From assembly GCF_018904615.1 (NCBI RefSeq), contig NZ_JADCNH010000001.1, positions 1 through 64,000 of the forward strand: a stretch of DNA of 64,000 bases, read 5' to 3'. Positions within the stretch are counted from its first letter, which is position 1, and each line of letters opens with the position of its first letter. The translations under genes and the position numbers were made by a program. This DNA comes from Verticiella alkaliphila (lineage in GTDB: Bacteria > Pseudomonadota > Gammaproteobacteria > Burkholderiales > Burkholderiaceae_B). Shown here one piece after another: positions 25,193-37,112 of this stretch. A model generated the notes under the pieces. It had not been told where the DNA came from. It did no database searches and worked only from the letters and a program-made list of their open reading frames with translations.

Positions 25193-26314
25193 TCAACTAA
25201 AGAAAGATTTGACGCGTTCCGTCCAGGACTTGCTCTGCGGCGAATGCTTGGATCCGCCCTCGTTGAGCGAATCGGCGAACTGCTGAAGGATGGCCTTCTG
25301 GTCATCGGTCAAGCGTACCGGCGTTTCGACCGTCACGTGGCAGTAAAGATCCCCGGGATAACTCGAGCGCACCCCGCGGATGCCCTTGCCGCGCAAGCGG
25401 AAGGTCTTGCCGCTCTGCGTACCTTCGGGCACCGTGATCTCGGCGCGGCCATTGAGCGTCGGCACCTGGATGTCGCCTCCCAGTGCTGCCGTCGTGAAGG
25501 AGATCGGCAACTCACAATGCAGATCGTCGTTCTCGCGCTGGAAGATGTCGTGCGCCTTGATACGCACCTCGACGTACAGATCGCCCGGGGGGCCACCATT
25601 CACGCCGGGTTCGCCGTTGCCGGACGAGCGGATGCGCATGCCATCGTCGATTCCGGCCGGGATCTTGACCTGCAGGGTCTTGTTCTTCTTCGTGCGCCCC
25701 ACCCCATCGCACGCCGTGCAGGGGTCTGGGATCACCTTGCCGCTGCCGTGGCAGGTCGGGCAGGTCTGTTGCACGCTGAAGAAGCCCTGCTGCATGCGCA
25801 CCGCCCCCGCGCCGCCGCAGGTGCCGCAGGTCTTGGCCTGGGTGCCAGGCTTGGCGCCCGAGCCGTCGCACACCTCGCAGGATTCCCAGCTCGGCACACG
25901 GATCTCCGTGTCGAAGCCCTGGGCTGCCTGCTCGAGCGTGATCTCCATGCCATAGCGCAGGTCGGCGCCACGATACACCTGGGGTCCGCCACCACCGCGG
26001 CCGCGGCCACCGCCGAAGATCTCGCCGAAGATGTCGCCGAACGCGTCGGCAAAATGGGCATTGCCCCCCCCGCCGCCACCGGCCGACGGATCCACACCGG
26101 CATGGCCGAAGCGATCATAGGCGCCGCGTTTCTGCGAGTCGGACAGGACCTCGTACGCCTCCTTGGCTTCCTTGAATTTCTCCTCCGCCTGCTTGTTGTC
26201 CGGATTGCGGTCCGGATGGTATTTCATCGCCAGCTTGCGGTAGGCCTTCTTCAGTTCGTCGTCCGAGGCGTTCTTGGCAACACCGAGCACTTCGTAGAAA
26301 TCGCGTTTGGCCAT
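25193..26314 (-). CDS. dnaJ: Chaperone DnaJ (Hsp40)
   Basis: DnaJ is the co-chaperone that delivers clients to DnaK and stimulates its ATPase. The 373-residue protein has the J domain with HPD (residues 1-70, [10 protein letters not shown]), a Gly-rich linker ([10 protein letters not shown]), four CxxCxGxG-type zinc repeats ([32 protein letters not shown]) and the C-terminal peptide-binding domain. Start ATG at 26314 begins [12 protein letters not shown]. It follows dnaK on the same strand. Confidence 0.98.
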   Translation of the reverse strand: MAKRDFYEVLGVAKNASDDELKKAYRKLAMKYHPDRNPDNKQAEEKFKEAKEAYEVLSDSQKRGAYDRFGHAGVDPSAGGGGGGNAHFADAFGDIFGEIFGGGRGRGGGGPQVYRGADLRYGMEITLEQAAQGFDTEIRVPSWESCEVCDGSGAKPGTQAKTCGTCGGAGAVRMQQGFFSVQQTCPTCHGSGKVIPDPCTACDGVGRTKKNKTLQVKIPAGIDDGMRIRSSGNGEPGVNGGPPGDLYVEVRIKAHDIFQRENDDLHCELPISFTTAALGGDIQVPTLNGRAEITVPEGTQSGKTFRLRGKGIRGVRSSYPGDLYCHVTVETPVRLTDDQKAILQQFADSLNEGGSKHSPQSKSWTERVKSFFS

Positions 26315-26352
26315 CGTCGTGTTCACGTCATCATTCAAAGCAGAATGCCAAA

Positions 26353-26390
26353 GCGAACCGCATCACGCCCGTAGGAATGATGCGGTTCGC
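26353..26390 (-). terminator. Stem-loop between dnaK and dnaJ
   Basis: Arms GCGAACCGCATCA and TGATGCGGTTCGC (13 bp, perfect) enclose a 12-base loop in the dnaK-dnaJ gap; only TTT follows. It probably lowers dnaJ expression relative to dnaK by partial termination, or protects the dnaK 3' end. Confidence 0.6.
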
Positions 26391-26412
26391 CGCACTCACG
26401 AAAAAGGATCGA

Positions 26413-28995
<2,583 letters not shown>

Positions 28996-29082
28996 CGGCA
29001 TCCTCCGTGTTGACAACGTTCTGACGAAAGAAGAAAGGGGCGCGAACTCAGATGAAGCCTCGAAATCGCGCCGTCGGGCGTG

Positions 29083-29111
29083 AATTGGGGATGCCAGCAG
29101 GGTCTTTCAAG
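29083..29111 (-). promoter_or_regulatory. Sigma-32 heat-shock promoter for grpE
   Basis: The minus strand reads CTTGAAA (29111-29105), a 14-base spacer and CCCCAATT (29090-29083), an excellent sigma-32 match. It lies about 90 bases before the grpE start and just after the terminator of the hrcA-hemH transcript. Confidence 0.8.
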
Positions 29112-29147
29112 GCCCTGACGCAAATTATTTTTTGAATGGCGGCCACG

Positions 29148-29172
29148 AAAAAGCGGCACCCGAAGGTGCCGC
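29148..29172 (-). terminator. Rho-independent terminator after the hrcA-hemH transcript
   Basis: The minus strand reads GCGGCACC-TTCG-GGTGCCGC-TTTTT, an 8-bp stem with a UUCG loop and a U-tract. Confidence 0.9.
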
Positions 29173-29197
29173 CATAGAACTGCCTTGAAAATGCTGC

Positions 29198-29443
29198 TCA
29201 CTTCGTCGGGTGATCCGGATCCGTCAACGGCAACGGATCACTCGCGGGAAACGTGTCCTCGAGGGACTCATCCAGCTCTTTCTCGACCTCGCCTTCCGAG
29301 CCCTTGGGCTGCTTGGGCTTGTCGTTGCTGCCGGGAGAGACGGGATCGCTCGCCGGGAACGTGTCGTCGATGGCCTTGTCCAGGCGCTCATCGTCGGGCT
29401 GGGTCTTGCCGGCGTTGCCGCCGGTTTTCGATGCTTGGGTCAT
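29198..29443 (-). CDS. Small acidic protein with two TFPASDP repeats
   Basis: The 81-residue hydrophilic protein contains a duplicated module: DKAIDDTFPASDPVSP and DESLEDTFPASDPLPL, about 37 residues apart. The D(D/E)TFPASDP motif occurs in short proteins across proteobacteria, and I know of no proven function. It is 20 bases after hemH on the same strand and just before a terminator, so it is probably the last gene of hrcA-hemH. Confidence 0.8.
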   Translation of the reverse strand: MTQASKTGGNAGKTQPDDERLDKAIDDTFPASDPVSPGSNDKPKQPKGSEGEVEKELDESLEDTFPASDPLPLTDPDHPTK

Positions 29444-29463
29444 GTCAGGCTCCGAATTGCGCC

Positions 29464-30531
29464 TCACGGGCGCATCGGAAGCCAACCAAGCAAATTGCGT
29501 TCCGCAAGATCGGCAAGCGCGTCGATCCAAACGGGTGCGTCGTTGAGCGCAGGAATGTAGCGCAGCGACTCGCCGCCTGCCTCGTGGAAGGTCTCGGCGC
29601 AGCCCTGGGCCACCTCTTCCAGCGTCTCGAGGCAGTCCACCGCGAAGCCCGGACAGATCACGTCGAGGGTGCGCACACCGTCGCGCGCAAGGGCCTGGAG
29701 GGTGGGCTCGGTGTAGGGCTGCAGCCATTCCTGAGCGCCGAAGCGGCTCTGGAAGGTGACCACGACATCCGCCTCGGTCAGGCCCAGGGCCGCGGTCAGG
29801 CGCTGCGCCGTATCCAGGCACTCGGCGTGATACGGATCGCCTTGCTGGATGGACACCTTGGGCAGGCCGTGGAAACTCATGAGCAGGCGCTGCGCACGGC
29901 CATGCTCGGCCCAGTGGGCCTGCACCTGCGCGGCCAGCGCGGCGATGTAGCCCGAATCCTGACCGTAGCGCTGCACGAACCGCAGTTCGGGCTGGCTGCG
30001 CAAACCCCGCAGGTGCTCGGCCACCTTGTCGACCACGGTGGCCGTCGTGCTGGCGGCATATTGCGGATAGAGGGGCAATACGAGCATGCGCTCGCAGCCC
30101 TGCGCCCGCAGGGCATCGATGGCCGACGCCAGACTCGGCTCGCCGTAGCGCATGCCGAGCTCCACCTTCACGTTCAGGCCGCGCGTCTGCATGGCATGCG
30201 CGAGCGCCGCCTGTTGACGCCGGCTGTACACCATGAGCGGCGAGCCCTCGGGCAGCCAGACCGAGGCGTACTTGTCCTGGATCTTGCGCGGCCGCACGTT
30301 GAGGATGATGCCGTTCAGGATCAGCCACCAGAGCGGCTTCGGGATCTCGACGACGCGCGGATCCGACAGGAATTCCTTCAGGAAGCGACGAATCGCGCGG
30401 GGCTCTGCGGCGGTGGGCGTACCCAGGTTGACGAGGATGACGCCCACCGGGGCGTCGGCCATGGGCAGCGCGCCCGGTACACCCGCGGTGTACTGGGGCA
30501 GCCCGATGCTCCGGGCAAGGACGGGATTCAT
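29464..30531 (-). CDS. hemH: Ferrochelatase
   Basis: HemH inserts Fe2+ into protoporphyrin IX, the last step of heme synthesis. The 355-residue protein shows [10 protein letters not shown], the active-site histidine in [28 protein letters not shown] and a second conserved segment, [14 protein letters not shown]. Its start overlaps the hrcA stop by 4 bases, which suggests translational coupling. Confidence 0.97.
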   Translation of the reverse strand: MNPVLARSIGLPQYTAGVPGALPMADAPVGVILVNLGTPTAAEPRAIRRFLKEFLSDPRVVEIPKPLWWLILNGIILNVRPRKIQDKYASVWLPEGSPLMVYSRRQQAALAHAMQTRGLNVKVELGMRYGEPSLASAIDALRAQGCERMLVLPLYPQYAASTTATVVDKVAEHLRGLRSQPELRFVQRYGQDSGYIAALAAQVQAHWAEHGRAQRLLMSFHGLPKVSIQQGDPYHAECLDTAQRLTAALGLTEADVVVTFQSRFGAQEWLQPYTEPTLQALARDGVRTLDVICPGFAVDCLETLEEVAQGCAETFHEAGGESLRYIPALNDAPVWIDALADLAERNLLGWLPMRP

Positions 30532-31532
30532 GAGTGTTGGCTGAGCGCGTTGGAGAGCAGACGCGATGTGATGTCCACGATGGGAATCACCCGTTCGTAG
30601 GCCATGCGCGTCGGACCGACGACGCCGAGCGTGCCGACGATCTGGCCGTCCACGCCGTACGGCGCCGTGATGACCGTGACGTCCTCGAGCGGCACGAGCT
30701 GGGAATCGCCACCGATGTAGATCTGCACGCCCTGGGCACGGCTCGACACGTCGAGTAGCTTGAGCAGGTCCGTCTTCTTTTCGAAGAGCGAGAACATCTT
30801 GCGCAGGCGGTTCATGTCGGAGGTGATGTCGGCCACTTCCAGCAGCTTGCTGCCCCCGAAGATGACCACGTCCTCAGTGTCCGAGGCCGATTCGGCGCCC
30901 GCATCCACCGCGGCCTGCATGAGCGTGGAAATATCCTCGCGCAGCTTCTGCACCTCGTTCTTCATGACAGCGCGAGCTTCGTCAAAGGACTTGCCCGAAA
31001 AGTGCTGGTTGAAGAAGTTGGCGGCCTCGATGAGCTCCTGCTCGCGGTAATCGCGGGGGACGAACACGATGCGGTTCTGAACGTCGCCCGAGGGCGTGAC
31101 GATGATGAGCAGCACGCGACGATCGGACAGGCGAATGAACTCGATCTGCCGAAACGCCTGCGCGCGCTTGGGCGAGAGCACCACGCCGGCGAACTGGGAC
31201 AGGTTGGACAGCAGCGCGGCTGCTGCACTCACGGCACGCTGCGGATCGGCCACGGGCAGCAACTCGCGCACGTTCGCGTGCGTGATCTCGAAGGGCTGCA
31301 CCGCGAGCATCGTATCGACGAACATGCGGTAGCCCCGCGGCGTGGGCACGCGGCCAGCCGAGGTATGCGGGCTGTGGATGAGACCGAGCTCTTCGAGATC
31401 GGCCATGACGTTGCGAATGGTGGCGGGCGACAGATCGAAGAGTTTCGACAGCGTGCGCGAGCCAACCGGCATGCCATCGGCGATATACCGTTCTACCAGA
31501 GCCTTCAGCAAAGCACGTGCGCGTTCATCCAT
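30528..31532 (-). CDS. hrcA: Heat-inducible transcription repressor HrcA
   Basis: HrcA represses chaperone genes by binding CIRCE elements. The 334-residue protein has an N-terminal winged helix ([57 protein letters not shown]) and a GAF-like dimerisation domain. I see no CIRCE element near grpE or dnaK, which instead carry sigma-32 promoters, so its targets are probably elsewhere (groES-groEL in relatives). The ATG at 31532 lacks a ribosome site and the -10 box lies 7 bases upstream, which suggests a leaderless mRNA. Confidence 0.96.
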   Translation of the reverse strand: MDERARALLKALVERYIADGMPVGSRTLSKLFDLSPATIRNVMADLEELGLIHSPHTSAGRVPTPRGYRMFVDTMLAVQPFEITHANVRELLPVADPQRAVSAAAALLSNLSQFAGVVLSPKRAQAFRQIEFIRLSDRRVLLIIVTPSGDVQNRIVFVPRDYREQELIEAANFFNQHFSGKSFDEARAVMKNEVQKLREDISTLMQAAVDAGAESASDTEDVVIFGGSKLLEVADITSDMNRLRKMFSLFEKKTDLLKLLDVSSRAQGVQIYIGGDSQLVPLEDVTVITAPYGVDGQIVGTLGVVGPTRMAYERVIPIVDITSRLLSNALSQHS

Positions 31533-31539
31533 AGGGTTT

Positions 31540-31567
31540 ATTCTAGAACAGTCCACCTATAATCCAA
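31540..31567 (-). promoter_or_regulatory. Sigma-70 promoter of hrcA, nearly leaderless
   Basis: On the minus strand TTGGAT (31567-31562), a 16-base spacer and TAGAAT (31545-31540) precede the hrcA ATG by only 7 bases. The predicted transcription start coincides with the start codon. Confidence 0.5.
31558..31563 (+). promoter_or_regulatory. -10 box for nadK
   Basis: A perfect TATAAT lies 32 bases before the nadK ATG. No convincing -35 is seen. It overlaps the hrcA -35 region, so the two divergent promoters share DNA. Confidence 0.5.
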
Positions 31568-31595
31568 CAAAGAATCCCCCTACCGGCGCAGCCTG

Positions 31596-32519
31596 ATGCT
31601 TTTTCCCACCGTCGCCCTGATCGGGCGCTACAACGACGCCGGCATTGCCGAACCGCTGCTTGCGCTTGCGCAGCAGCTTCAGGCGGCTGGACGTGACGTG
31701 CTCTTCGAGGCCGAGACCGCTGCCAATACGGGTGTCACGACCTACCCGACCGCAAGCACGAGCGAGATCGGCGCACGCGCCGCGCTGGGCATCGTCATGG
31801 GCGGCGATGGGACGATGCTGGGCGCCGCACGTCGGCTCGCCCCGTTCGGCACGCCGCTCATCGGGATCAACCACGGCCGCGTCGGCTTTGTCACGGACAT
31901 CACCCACGCCCAGGCCGCTGAAGCGATCGCGCAGATCCTGGAAGGCCGCTACGAGGCCGATGAGCGCATGCTCGTCACGGGCACCGTGCGCCGCGGCGAC
32001 ACGGTGCTCTACGAAGCCGATGCGTTGAACGACGTTGTCCTGAGCCGGGCTGGCCGCGGCGGCATGATCGACATGCACATCGCCGTGGACGGTGCGAGCG
32101 TAGCCACCATGCGCGCGGACGGCCTCGTCATCGCCACGCCCACCGGCTCGACCGCCTATGCGTTGTCCGCCAATGGCCCCATCCTGCACCCGGCCGTGAG
32201 CGGACTCGTGCTCGTTCCCGTGGCGCCACAGGCGCTGTCGAACCGGCCCATCGTGCTGCCCGGCGCCTGTGAGATCGAGATCACGCTGCTCTCCACGGGC
32301 CGCGTGGAGGCGGGTGCGAGCGCCCACTTCGACATGCAGACGTGGTCGCAGCTCACGGAAGGCGATCGCATCGTGGTGCGTCGTGCCGCACACACCATCC
32401 GGCTGCTGCACCCCGTGGGCTACAGTTACTATGCGACGCTGCGCCAGAAGCTGAATTGGCATCGCATGCCCTCCCCCGGCGATGGCGAGGATGTTCCTGC
32501 TGGCAAACCCTCCGTCTGA
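31596..32519 (+). CDS. nadK: NAD kinase
   Basis: NadK phosphorylates NAD to NADP with ATP or polyphosphate. The 307-residue cytoplasmic enzyme has the GGDGT motif (VMGGDGTMLGAARRL), the NE/D-type segment ALNDVVLSR and the glycine-rich TPTGSTAYALSANGPILHP. It is divergent from hrcA and 17 bases upstream of recN, an arrangement common in beta- and gammaproteobacteria. Confidence 0.97.
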   Translation: MLFPTVALIGRYNDAGIAEPLLALAQQLQAAGRDVLFEAETAANTGVTTYPTASTSEIGARAALGIVMGGDGTMLGAARRLAPFGTPLIGINHGRVGFVTDITHAQAAEAIAQILEGRYEADERMLVTGTVRRGDTVLYEADALNDVVLSRAGRGGMIDMHIAVDGASVATMRADGLVIATPTGSTAYALSANGPILHPAVSGLVLVPVAPQALSNRPIVLPGACEIEITLLSTGRVEAGASAHFDMQTWSQLTEGDRIVVRRAAHTIRLLHPVGYSYYATLRQKLNWHRMPSPGDGEDVPAGKPSV

Positions 32520-32536
32520 GCGCCGCCTGCCGTCGT

Positions 32537-34183
32537 ATGCTGCTGAATCTGCACATTCGTGATTTCGTCATTGTCGAGAGCGCCGAGATCGAGTTCGGCG
32601 CGGGTTTCACCGTGTTTTCCGGCGAGACCGGGGCGGGCAAATCCATCCTGATCGATGCCCTGGCCCTCGCCCTCGGCGAGCGGGCCGATGCCTCGGTGGT
32701 GCGCGAAGGCGCATCACGCACCGACATCACCGCGGTATTCGACCGCCCGGCGCACCTGCATGAGTGGCTCGCCGAACATGGCTACGACGCCGATACCCTG
32801 CTTCTGCGCCGCGTCATCGATACAAACGGGCGCAGCCGCGCCTTCGTGAACGGCGTGCCCGCCACGGTCGCGCAGCTGCGCGAGCTGGGCGAGCAACTCG
32901 TCGACATCCACGGCCAGCATGCACATCAGAGCCTGATGCGTGCGGATGCCCAACGCGATCTTCTCGATGGCCACGGCGGCCATGGCGAGCTGCGCGGCGC
33001 CGTCGCCGAGGCCTGGAAGCGCTGGCGCCATCTCGAGCGCCAGCTCGCCGATCTCCTGCGCGATGCCGAAGGTCTCGAGAACGAGCGCGAGCGACTGCAA
33101 TGGGAATTCGACGAACTCGACCGCCTGGCGCTGGCGCCCGGGGAATGGGCGGGCCTGCAGGCGGAGCACGAGCGCCTGGCCAATGCGCAATCCCTCATCG
33201 ACGGCGCGGCCCAGACGCTGCAACAGCTGGACGAAGCCGACGACAGTACGCGCCATCAGCTCGCTGCCGCTGCGCAACGCGTGGACCAGCTCGCGCGACA
33301 CGACCCGGCGCTGCGCGACGTCGCCGAGGCACTCGAGACGGCCAGCATCGGCCTGGCCGAGGCGGTGTCGGGTCTGCACAGCTATCTCGGCAAACTCGAG
33401 CTCGACCCGCAGCGCCTGGCCGAGCTCGAAGCCCGCATCCAAGGGGTGTTCGACGCCTCGCGCAAATACCGGCTCGCGCCCGACGCGATTCCCGAGCGCC
33501 ACACCTGGCTCTTCGAGCGTCTGCAGACGCTTGCCCAGGCACATGATCTGGACGGCCTGCGCCAGCGCGCGGCCGACGCGGGTGCCGCCTATGACAAGGC
33601 AGCCCGCAAGCTGCGCCAGGCACGCGCCAAGGCGTCCGATGCCCTGGCCGCCGCAGTCACTGACGCCATGCAGACGCTCGCCATGACCGGCGGGCGCTTC
33701 GCGGTCCACCTGGCGGATGGCGAGCCGGGGCCGGCGGGCGATCAGTCCGTGGAGTTCCGGGTGGCGGGCCATCCTGGCACCACGCCCCGCTCGCTCGCCA
33801 AGGTCGCCTCCGGCGGCGAGCTCGCGCGCATCTCGCTGGCGTTGTCCGTCATTGCAAGCCAGGCCGCCCGCGTGCCCACGCTCATCTTCGACGAGGTGGA
33901 CACGGGCGTGAGCGGCGCCGTGGCCGAGGTGGTCGGCCGCCTGCTGCGCTCGCTCGGCGCGCGTCACCAGGTGCTTTGCGTCACCCACCTGCCCCAGGTC
34001 GCCGCCTGCGGCAACACCCATTTCCAGGTCAGCAAGGAGCCCGTGGATGGCACCACGCGCTCGCGCATCGACCGCCTCGACGCCCGCGGGCGCATCGACG
34101 AACTCGCCCGCCTGCTCGGCGGCATCCAGATCACGGACACCACCCGACGCGCCGCGCGCGAGATGCTGTCCCGCCAACCCTGA
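32537..34183 (+). CDS. recN: DNA repair protein RecN
   Basis: RecN is an SMC-like ATPase that acts at double-strand breaks. The 548-residue protein has Walker A FSGETGAGKS, a long central coiled-coil region (about 160-370) and the C-terminal signature and Walker B (KVASGGELARISLAL, TLIFDEVDTGVSG). The ATG at 32537 is chosen for the family start MLLNLHIRDFVIVES. No LexA box is obvious in the 17-base gap to nadK. Confidence 0.97.
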   Translation: MLLNLHIRDFVIVESAEIEFGAGFTVFSGETGAGKSILIDALALALGERADASVVREGASRTDITAVFDRPAHLHEWLAEHGYDADTLLLRRVIDTNGRSRAFVNGVPATVAQLRELGEQLVDIHGQHAHQSLMRADAQRDLLDGHGGHGELRGAVAEAWKRWRHLERQLADLLRDAEGLENERERLQWEFDELDRLALAPGEWAGLQAEHERLANAQSLIDGAAQTLQQLDEADDSTRHQLAAAAQRVDQLARHDPALRDVAEALETASIGLAEAVSGLHSYLGKLELDPQRLAELEARIQGVFDASRKYRLAPDAIPERHTWLFERLQTLAQAHDLDGLRQRAADAGAAYDKAARKLRQARAKASDALAAAVTDAMQTLAMTGGRFAVHLADGEPGPAGDQSVEFRVAGHPGTTPRSLAKVASGGELARISLALSVIASQAARVPTLIFDEVDTGVSGAVAEVVGRLLRSLGARHQVLCVTHLPQVAACGNTHFQVSKEPVDGTTRSRIDRLDARGRIDELARLLGGIQITDTTRRAAREMLSRQP

Positions 34184-34196
34184 AGGAGACTCTGCC

Positions 34197-35747
34197 TTGT
34201 CCGACGCCCCGGCCCTGGCCACGGTTGCCGAGCGCATCCGCGCCACCGCTGCCACCCGTCCCGAGCACGTCGCGCTGCGCGACGCGGCCGACGCCTGCCT
34301 GACCTACGCCGAACTCGACGTCCTGCTCGACCGCGTGGCTGCCGCCCTGCAGCGTGATGGGGTCAAACCCACCCAGACCATCGCGATCTGCGCCACCAAC
34401 AGCCTCACGTACGCGGCCGTCTATCTGGGCGCCGTCCGCGCCGGCGTCGCCGTCGCGCCGCTGCCGCCGTCGGCCACGTCCTCGGCGCTGGCCGCCATGC
34501 TGACCGATGCGGGTGCGCGCCATCTCTTTCTGGACGAAGCGAGCGCGCCGCTCTTTGCGGACACCGCGTGGACGGGCACGCGCATCGGCCTGGACGACGC
34601 CACCCCGGGTGCCACGCCACTGGCTGCCTGGCTGGCTGCGCCTGACGCTCGTCCGGCACCGGTGCAACCTCAGGCCGCCTGGCCCTTCAACATCATCTAT
34701 TCGTCCGGCACCACCGGCACGCCCAAGGGCATCGTGCAGCCCTTCGGCATGCGTGCCGTACAGCTGCAGAGCGGCTCGTCGACACTGAGCGGCTACGGCG
34801 AGCACAGCGTCACGCTGCTCTCGACGCCGCTGTATTCCAACACCACGTTGGTGAGCTTCTTCTCGACGCTGGGAAATGGTGGCACCGCGATCCTGATGCC
34901 GCGCTTCGATGTGCCGACCTACCTGGCGCTTGCCGAGCGCCACCGCATGACGCACACCATGCTCGTGCCCACCCAGTATCAGCGGCTGCTCGCGCATCCC
35001 GAGTTCGACAAGCACGATCTGTCTGCCACCCAGACCAAGCAGTGCACGAGCGCACCGTTCGCCCCGCAACTGAAGGCCGAGGTGCTGCGGCGCTGGCCCG
35101 GGCGGTTGATCGAGTCCTACGGCATGACCGAAGGCGGCGGCGTCTGCATCCTGGAAGCCGATCGCTTTCCCGAGAAGCTGCACACGGTGGGCAAGCCTGC
35201 CAACGGCCACGAATTCCTCCTGCTCAACGACGCTGGCGAACCGGCGGCGCCGGGCGAACCTGGCGAGATCGTGGGCCGCTCTCCCGGCATGATGCTGGGC
35301 TATCTGAATCAACCCGCCAAGACGGACGAGGCCCAGTGGTTCGACGCCGAAGGCCGCCGCTTCATCCGCACGGGTGACGTGGGCCGCTTCGACGAGGACG
35401 GCTTCCTGGTGCTCATGGACCGCAAGAAGGACATGATCATCTCGGGTGGCTTCAACCTCTACCCGAGCGACATCGAAGCCGAGTTCCGCGCCCACCCGGA
35501 CGTGGCCGACAGCAGCGTGGTGGGGGTCGCCTCTGAACGCTGGGGCGAGACGCCGGTGGCCTTCGTGGTGCCGCGCGCGGGCGCGCGCCTGGAGCCCGAG
35601 GCGGTGCTCGCCTGGGCCAACGCACGGCTCGGCAAGATGCAGCGCCTGGCCGATGTGCGGGTGGTGGACGACCTGCCGCGCAGCCCCATCGGCAAGGTCC
35701 TCAAGCGGGAATTGCGGGATCAGTACGAAGCGCGCTCGGACGCTTGA
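34197..35747 (+). CDS. AMP-forming acyl-CoA synthetase/ligase
   Basis: The 516-residue enzyme activates a carboxylic acid as acyl-AMP and then acyl-CoA. Motifs are the P-loop YSSGTTGTPKGI, YGMTEGGG, TGDVGRFDEDGF with DRKKDMIISGG, and the catalytic lysine in SPIGKVLKREL. The start is TTG at 34197, 8 bases after the AAGGAG that overlaps the recN stop; upstream in-frame codons lie inside recN. The acid used cannot be read. The unlinked synthetase at 48.3 kb is a different family member. Confidence 0.93.
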   Translation: MSDAPALATVAERIRATAATRPEHVALRDAADACLTYAELDVLLDRVAAALQRDGVKPTQTIAICATNSLTYAAVYLGAVRAGVAVAPLPPSATSSALAAMLTDAGARHLFLDEASAPLFADTAWTGTRIGLDDATPGATPLAAWLAAPDARPAPVQPQAAWPFNIIYSSGTTGTPKGIVQPFGMRAVQLQSGSSTLSGYGEHSVTLLSTPLYSNTTLVSFFSTLGNGGTAILMPRFDVPTYLALAERHRMTHTMLVPTQYQRLLAHPEFDKHDLSATQTKQCTSAPFAPQLKAEVLRRWPGRLIESYGMTEGGGVCILEADRFPEKLHTVGKPANGHEFLLLNDAGEPAAPGEPGEIVGRSPGMMLGYLNQPAKTDEAQWFDAEGRRFIRTGDVGRFDEDGFLVLMDRKKDMIISGGFNLYPSDIEAEFRAHPDVADSSVVGVASERWGETPVAFVVPRAGARLEPEAVLAWANARLGKMQRLADVRVVDDLPRSPIGKVLKRELRDQYEARSDA

Positions 35748-35819
35748 CCGAGGCGCATCCGGGACGCACGCGCCGGAATCTGAAACCCTCTGCTCGGCAG
35801 CGCTGAGGGGCCAGACGTG

Positions 35820-35850
35820 ACAAGGGCCTGAGCATCGCTCAGGCCCTTGT
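35820..35850. terminator. 14-bp inverted repeat between convergent genes
   Basis: ACAAGGGCCTGAGC-atc-GCTCAGGCCCTTGT is a perfect stem between the acyl-CoA synthetase and fur. U-tracts are missing on both sides, but its position suggests a bidirectional terminator. Confidence 0.6.
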
Positions 35851-35911
35851 GCGGTGGGCGCAGATCACGCGGCGACCCGGCTGGCCGGGCCCCGCGCTGG
35901 ACGACAGGCGA

Positions 35912-36355
35912 TCAGCCCAGCGTCGTGCCGCCCTTCTGGCGCGATCCCGCGCACTGCGGGCAGATGCCATACAGCGCCATGGCATGGCCCGTGAGCACGA
36001 AGTTGTGCTCCTTGGCGACGTTGTGCTGACGGCGCTCGATCTCGGCGTCGTAGAACTCTTCGACGCGACCGCAGTTGGTGCACACGAGGTGATCGTGATG
36101 ATCGCCTTCGTTGAGCTCGAAGACGGCCTTGCCGCTATCGAACTGGCTGCGGGTGAGCAGACCCGCCTGCTCGAACTGCGTGAGCACCCGATACACGGTG
36201 GCAAGACCAATCTCGACATTCTCGGCCATCAAGGCGCGATACACGTCTTCGGCGCTCATGTGGCGCGTATCACCCTTGCGGAAGATGTCGAGGATCTTCA
36301 GCCGCGGATACGTGGCCTTCAGGCCCATGCTCTTGAGCTCGTTCTGGTCTGACAT
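35912..36355 (-). CDS. fur: Ferric uptake regulator
   Basis: Fur represses iron-uptake genes when bound to Fe2+. The 147-residue protein has the winged helix ([34 protein letters not shown]), the [16 protein letters not shown] metal site and a second CxxC near the C-terminus ([10 protein letters not shown]). It is divergent from bamE with a 19-bp palindrome between them. Heme and siderophore genes in the window (hemH, the TonB receptor) are plausible targets, but I see no clear Fur box. Confidence 0.97.
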   Translation of the reverse strand: MSDQNELKSMGLKATYPRLKILDIFRKGDTRHMSAEDVYRALMAENVEIGLATVYRVLTQFEQAGLLTRSQFDSGKAVFELNEGDHHDHLVCTNCGRVEEFYDAEIERRQHNVAKEHNFVLTGHAMALYGICPQCAGSRQKGGTTLG

Positions 36356-36379
36356 GAGGAATTCCCTGCTTGCGGCTTC

Positions 36380-36398
36380 AACCGGTATGATACCGGTT
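36380..36398. promoter_or_regulatory. Perfect palindrome between fur and bamE
   Basis: AACCGGTAT-g-ATACCGGTT has 9-base arms around one base and contains TATGAT, a possible -10 box. It does not resemble a Fur box. It is probably an operator or a shared promoter element. Confidence 0.5.
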
Positions 36399-36430
36399 TT
36401 GCGGCACCATCCGATACAGGCTCCTCACAC

Positions 36431-37093
36431 GTGTCCCTCGTCTCGTCTTACTCCTTTGGGCGGCGCGCTGCGCGCCTGGCCACCGTGGCCGTCGCGGTCA
36501 CCCTGCTCGCCGCCTGCGGCGCGGTCGATCGCACCGGCCGCGCGTTCTGGCAGCCCTATCGCCCCAACGTCCAGCAAGGCAACTGGGTCACTGCCCAGCA
36601 GGTCGAGCAACTGCGCCCCGGCATGACGCGCGAACAAGTCCGCTTCGTGCTGGGCACGCCCACGCTCACGCCGGTGTTCCATGCCGAGCGTTGGGATTAC
36701 CCCTACTTCCTGAAGCCTGGCTACGGTCAGGTCCAGGAGCGCAAGTTCACCGTGTTCTTCGAGAACGATCGGCTCACGCGATGGGAAGGCGATCCGCTGC
36801 CCAACCAGCAGCCCTTCCAGCCCGCGGCCGAAGGCAAGGAGGCTTTCAGCCCCCTGCCCGTGCCCGGTGCCGTGCTCGATCCCGGCATGAACCAGCTCGG
36901 CAGCCCGGTGCCCATGTCGGCCGAACAGGCCGCGCGCGGCGAAGTCCGCACTGACAGCCAGGAGGCCGCCACGGACGAGCAGCCGGACCTGAACGTGCGC
37001 AATCCGCTGCTGCGTCTGCAGCGCGGCCCCGCCGTCGACCCGTCGGCCGTGCCTCAATCCGGGCGCGGCGGCAATACCGTTCCCCTGCGTTGA
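36431..37093 (+). CDS. bamE: Outer-membrane assembly lipoprotein BamE (OmlA/SmpA)
   Basis: BamE is a lipoprotein subunit of the BAM complex. The 220-residue protein has a lipobox TLLAACG (C29), a SmpA/OmlA fold at about 45-125 (LRPGMTREQVRFVLGTPTLT, FHAERWDYPYFL, FTVFFENDRLTRWEGDPLP) and a long disordered tail that makes it about twice the length of E. coli BamE. It starts with GTG at 36431. The fur-bamE-dapB arrangement is typical for Burkholderiales. Confidence 0.94.
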   Translation: MSLVSSYSFGRRAARLATVAVAVTLLAACGAVDRTGRAFWQPYRPNVQQGNWVTAQQVEQLRPGMTREQVRFVLGTPTLTPVFHAERWDYPYFLKPGYGQVQERKFTVFFENDRLTRWEGDPLPNQQPFQPAAEGKEAFSPLPVPGAVLDPGMNQLGSPVPMSAEQAARGEVRTDSQEAATDEQPDLNVRNPLLRLQRGPAVDPSAVPQSGRGGNTVPLR

Positions 37094-37112
37094 ATGAACT
37101 AAGGCAGTCTGC

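Noticed and set aside
29001-29016. Earlier start codons of grpE
   Set aside because: The ribosome site GGAGG abuts the first ATG; normal spacing favours 28995.
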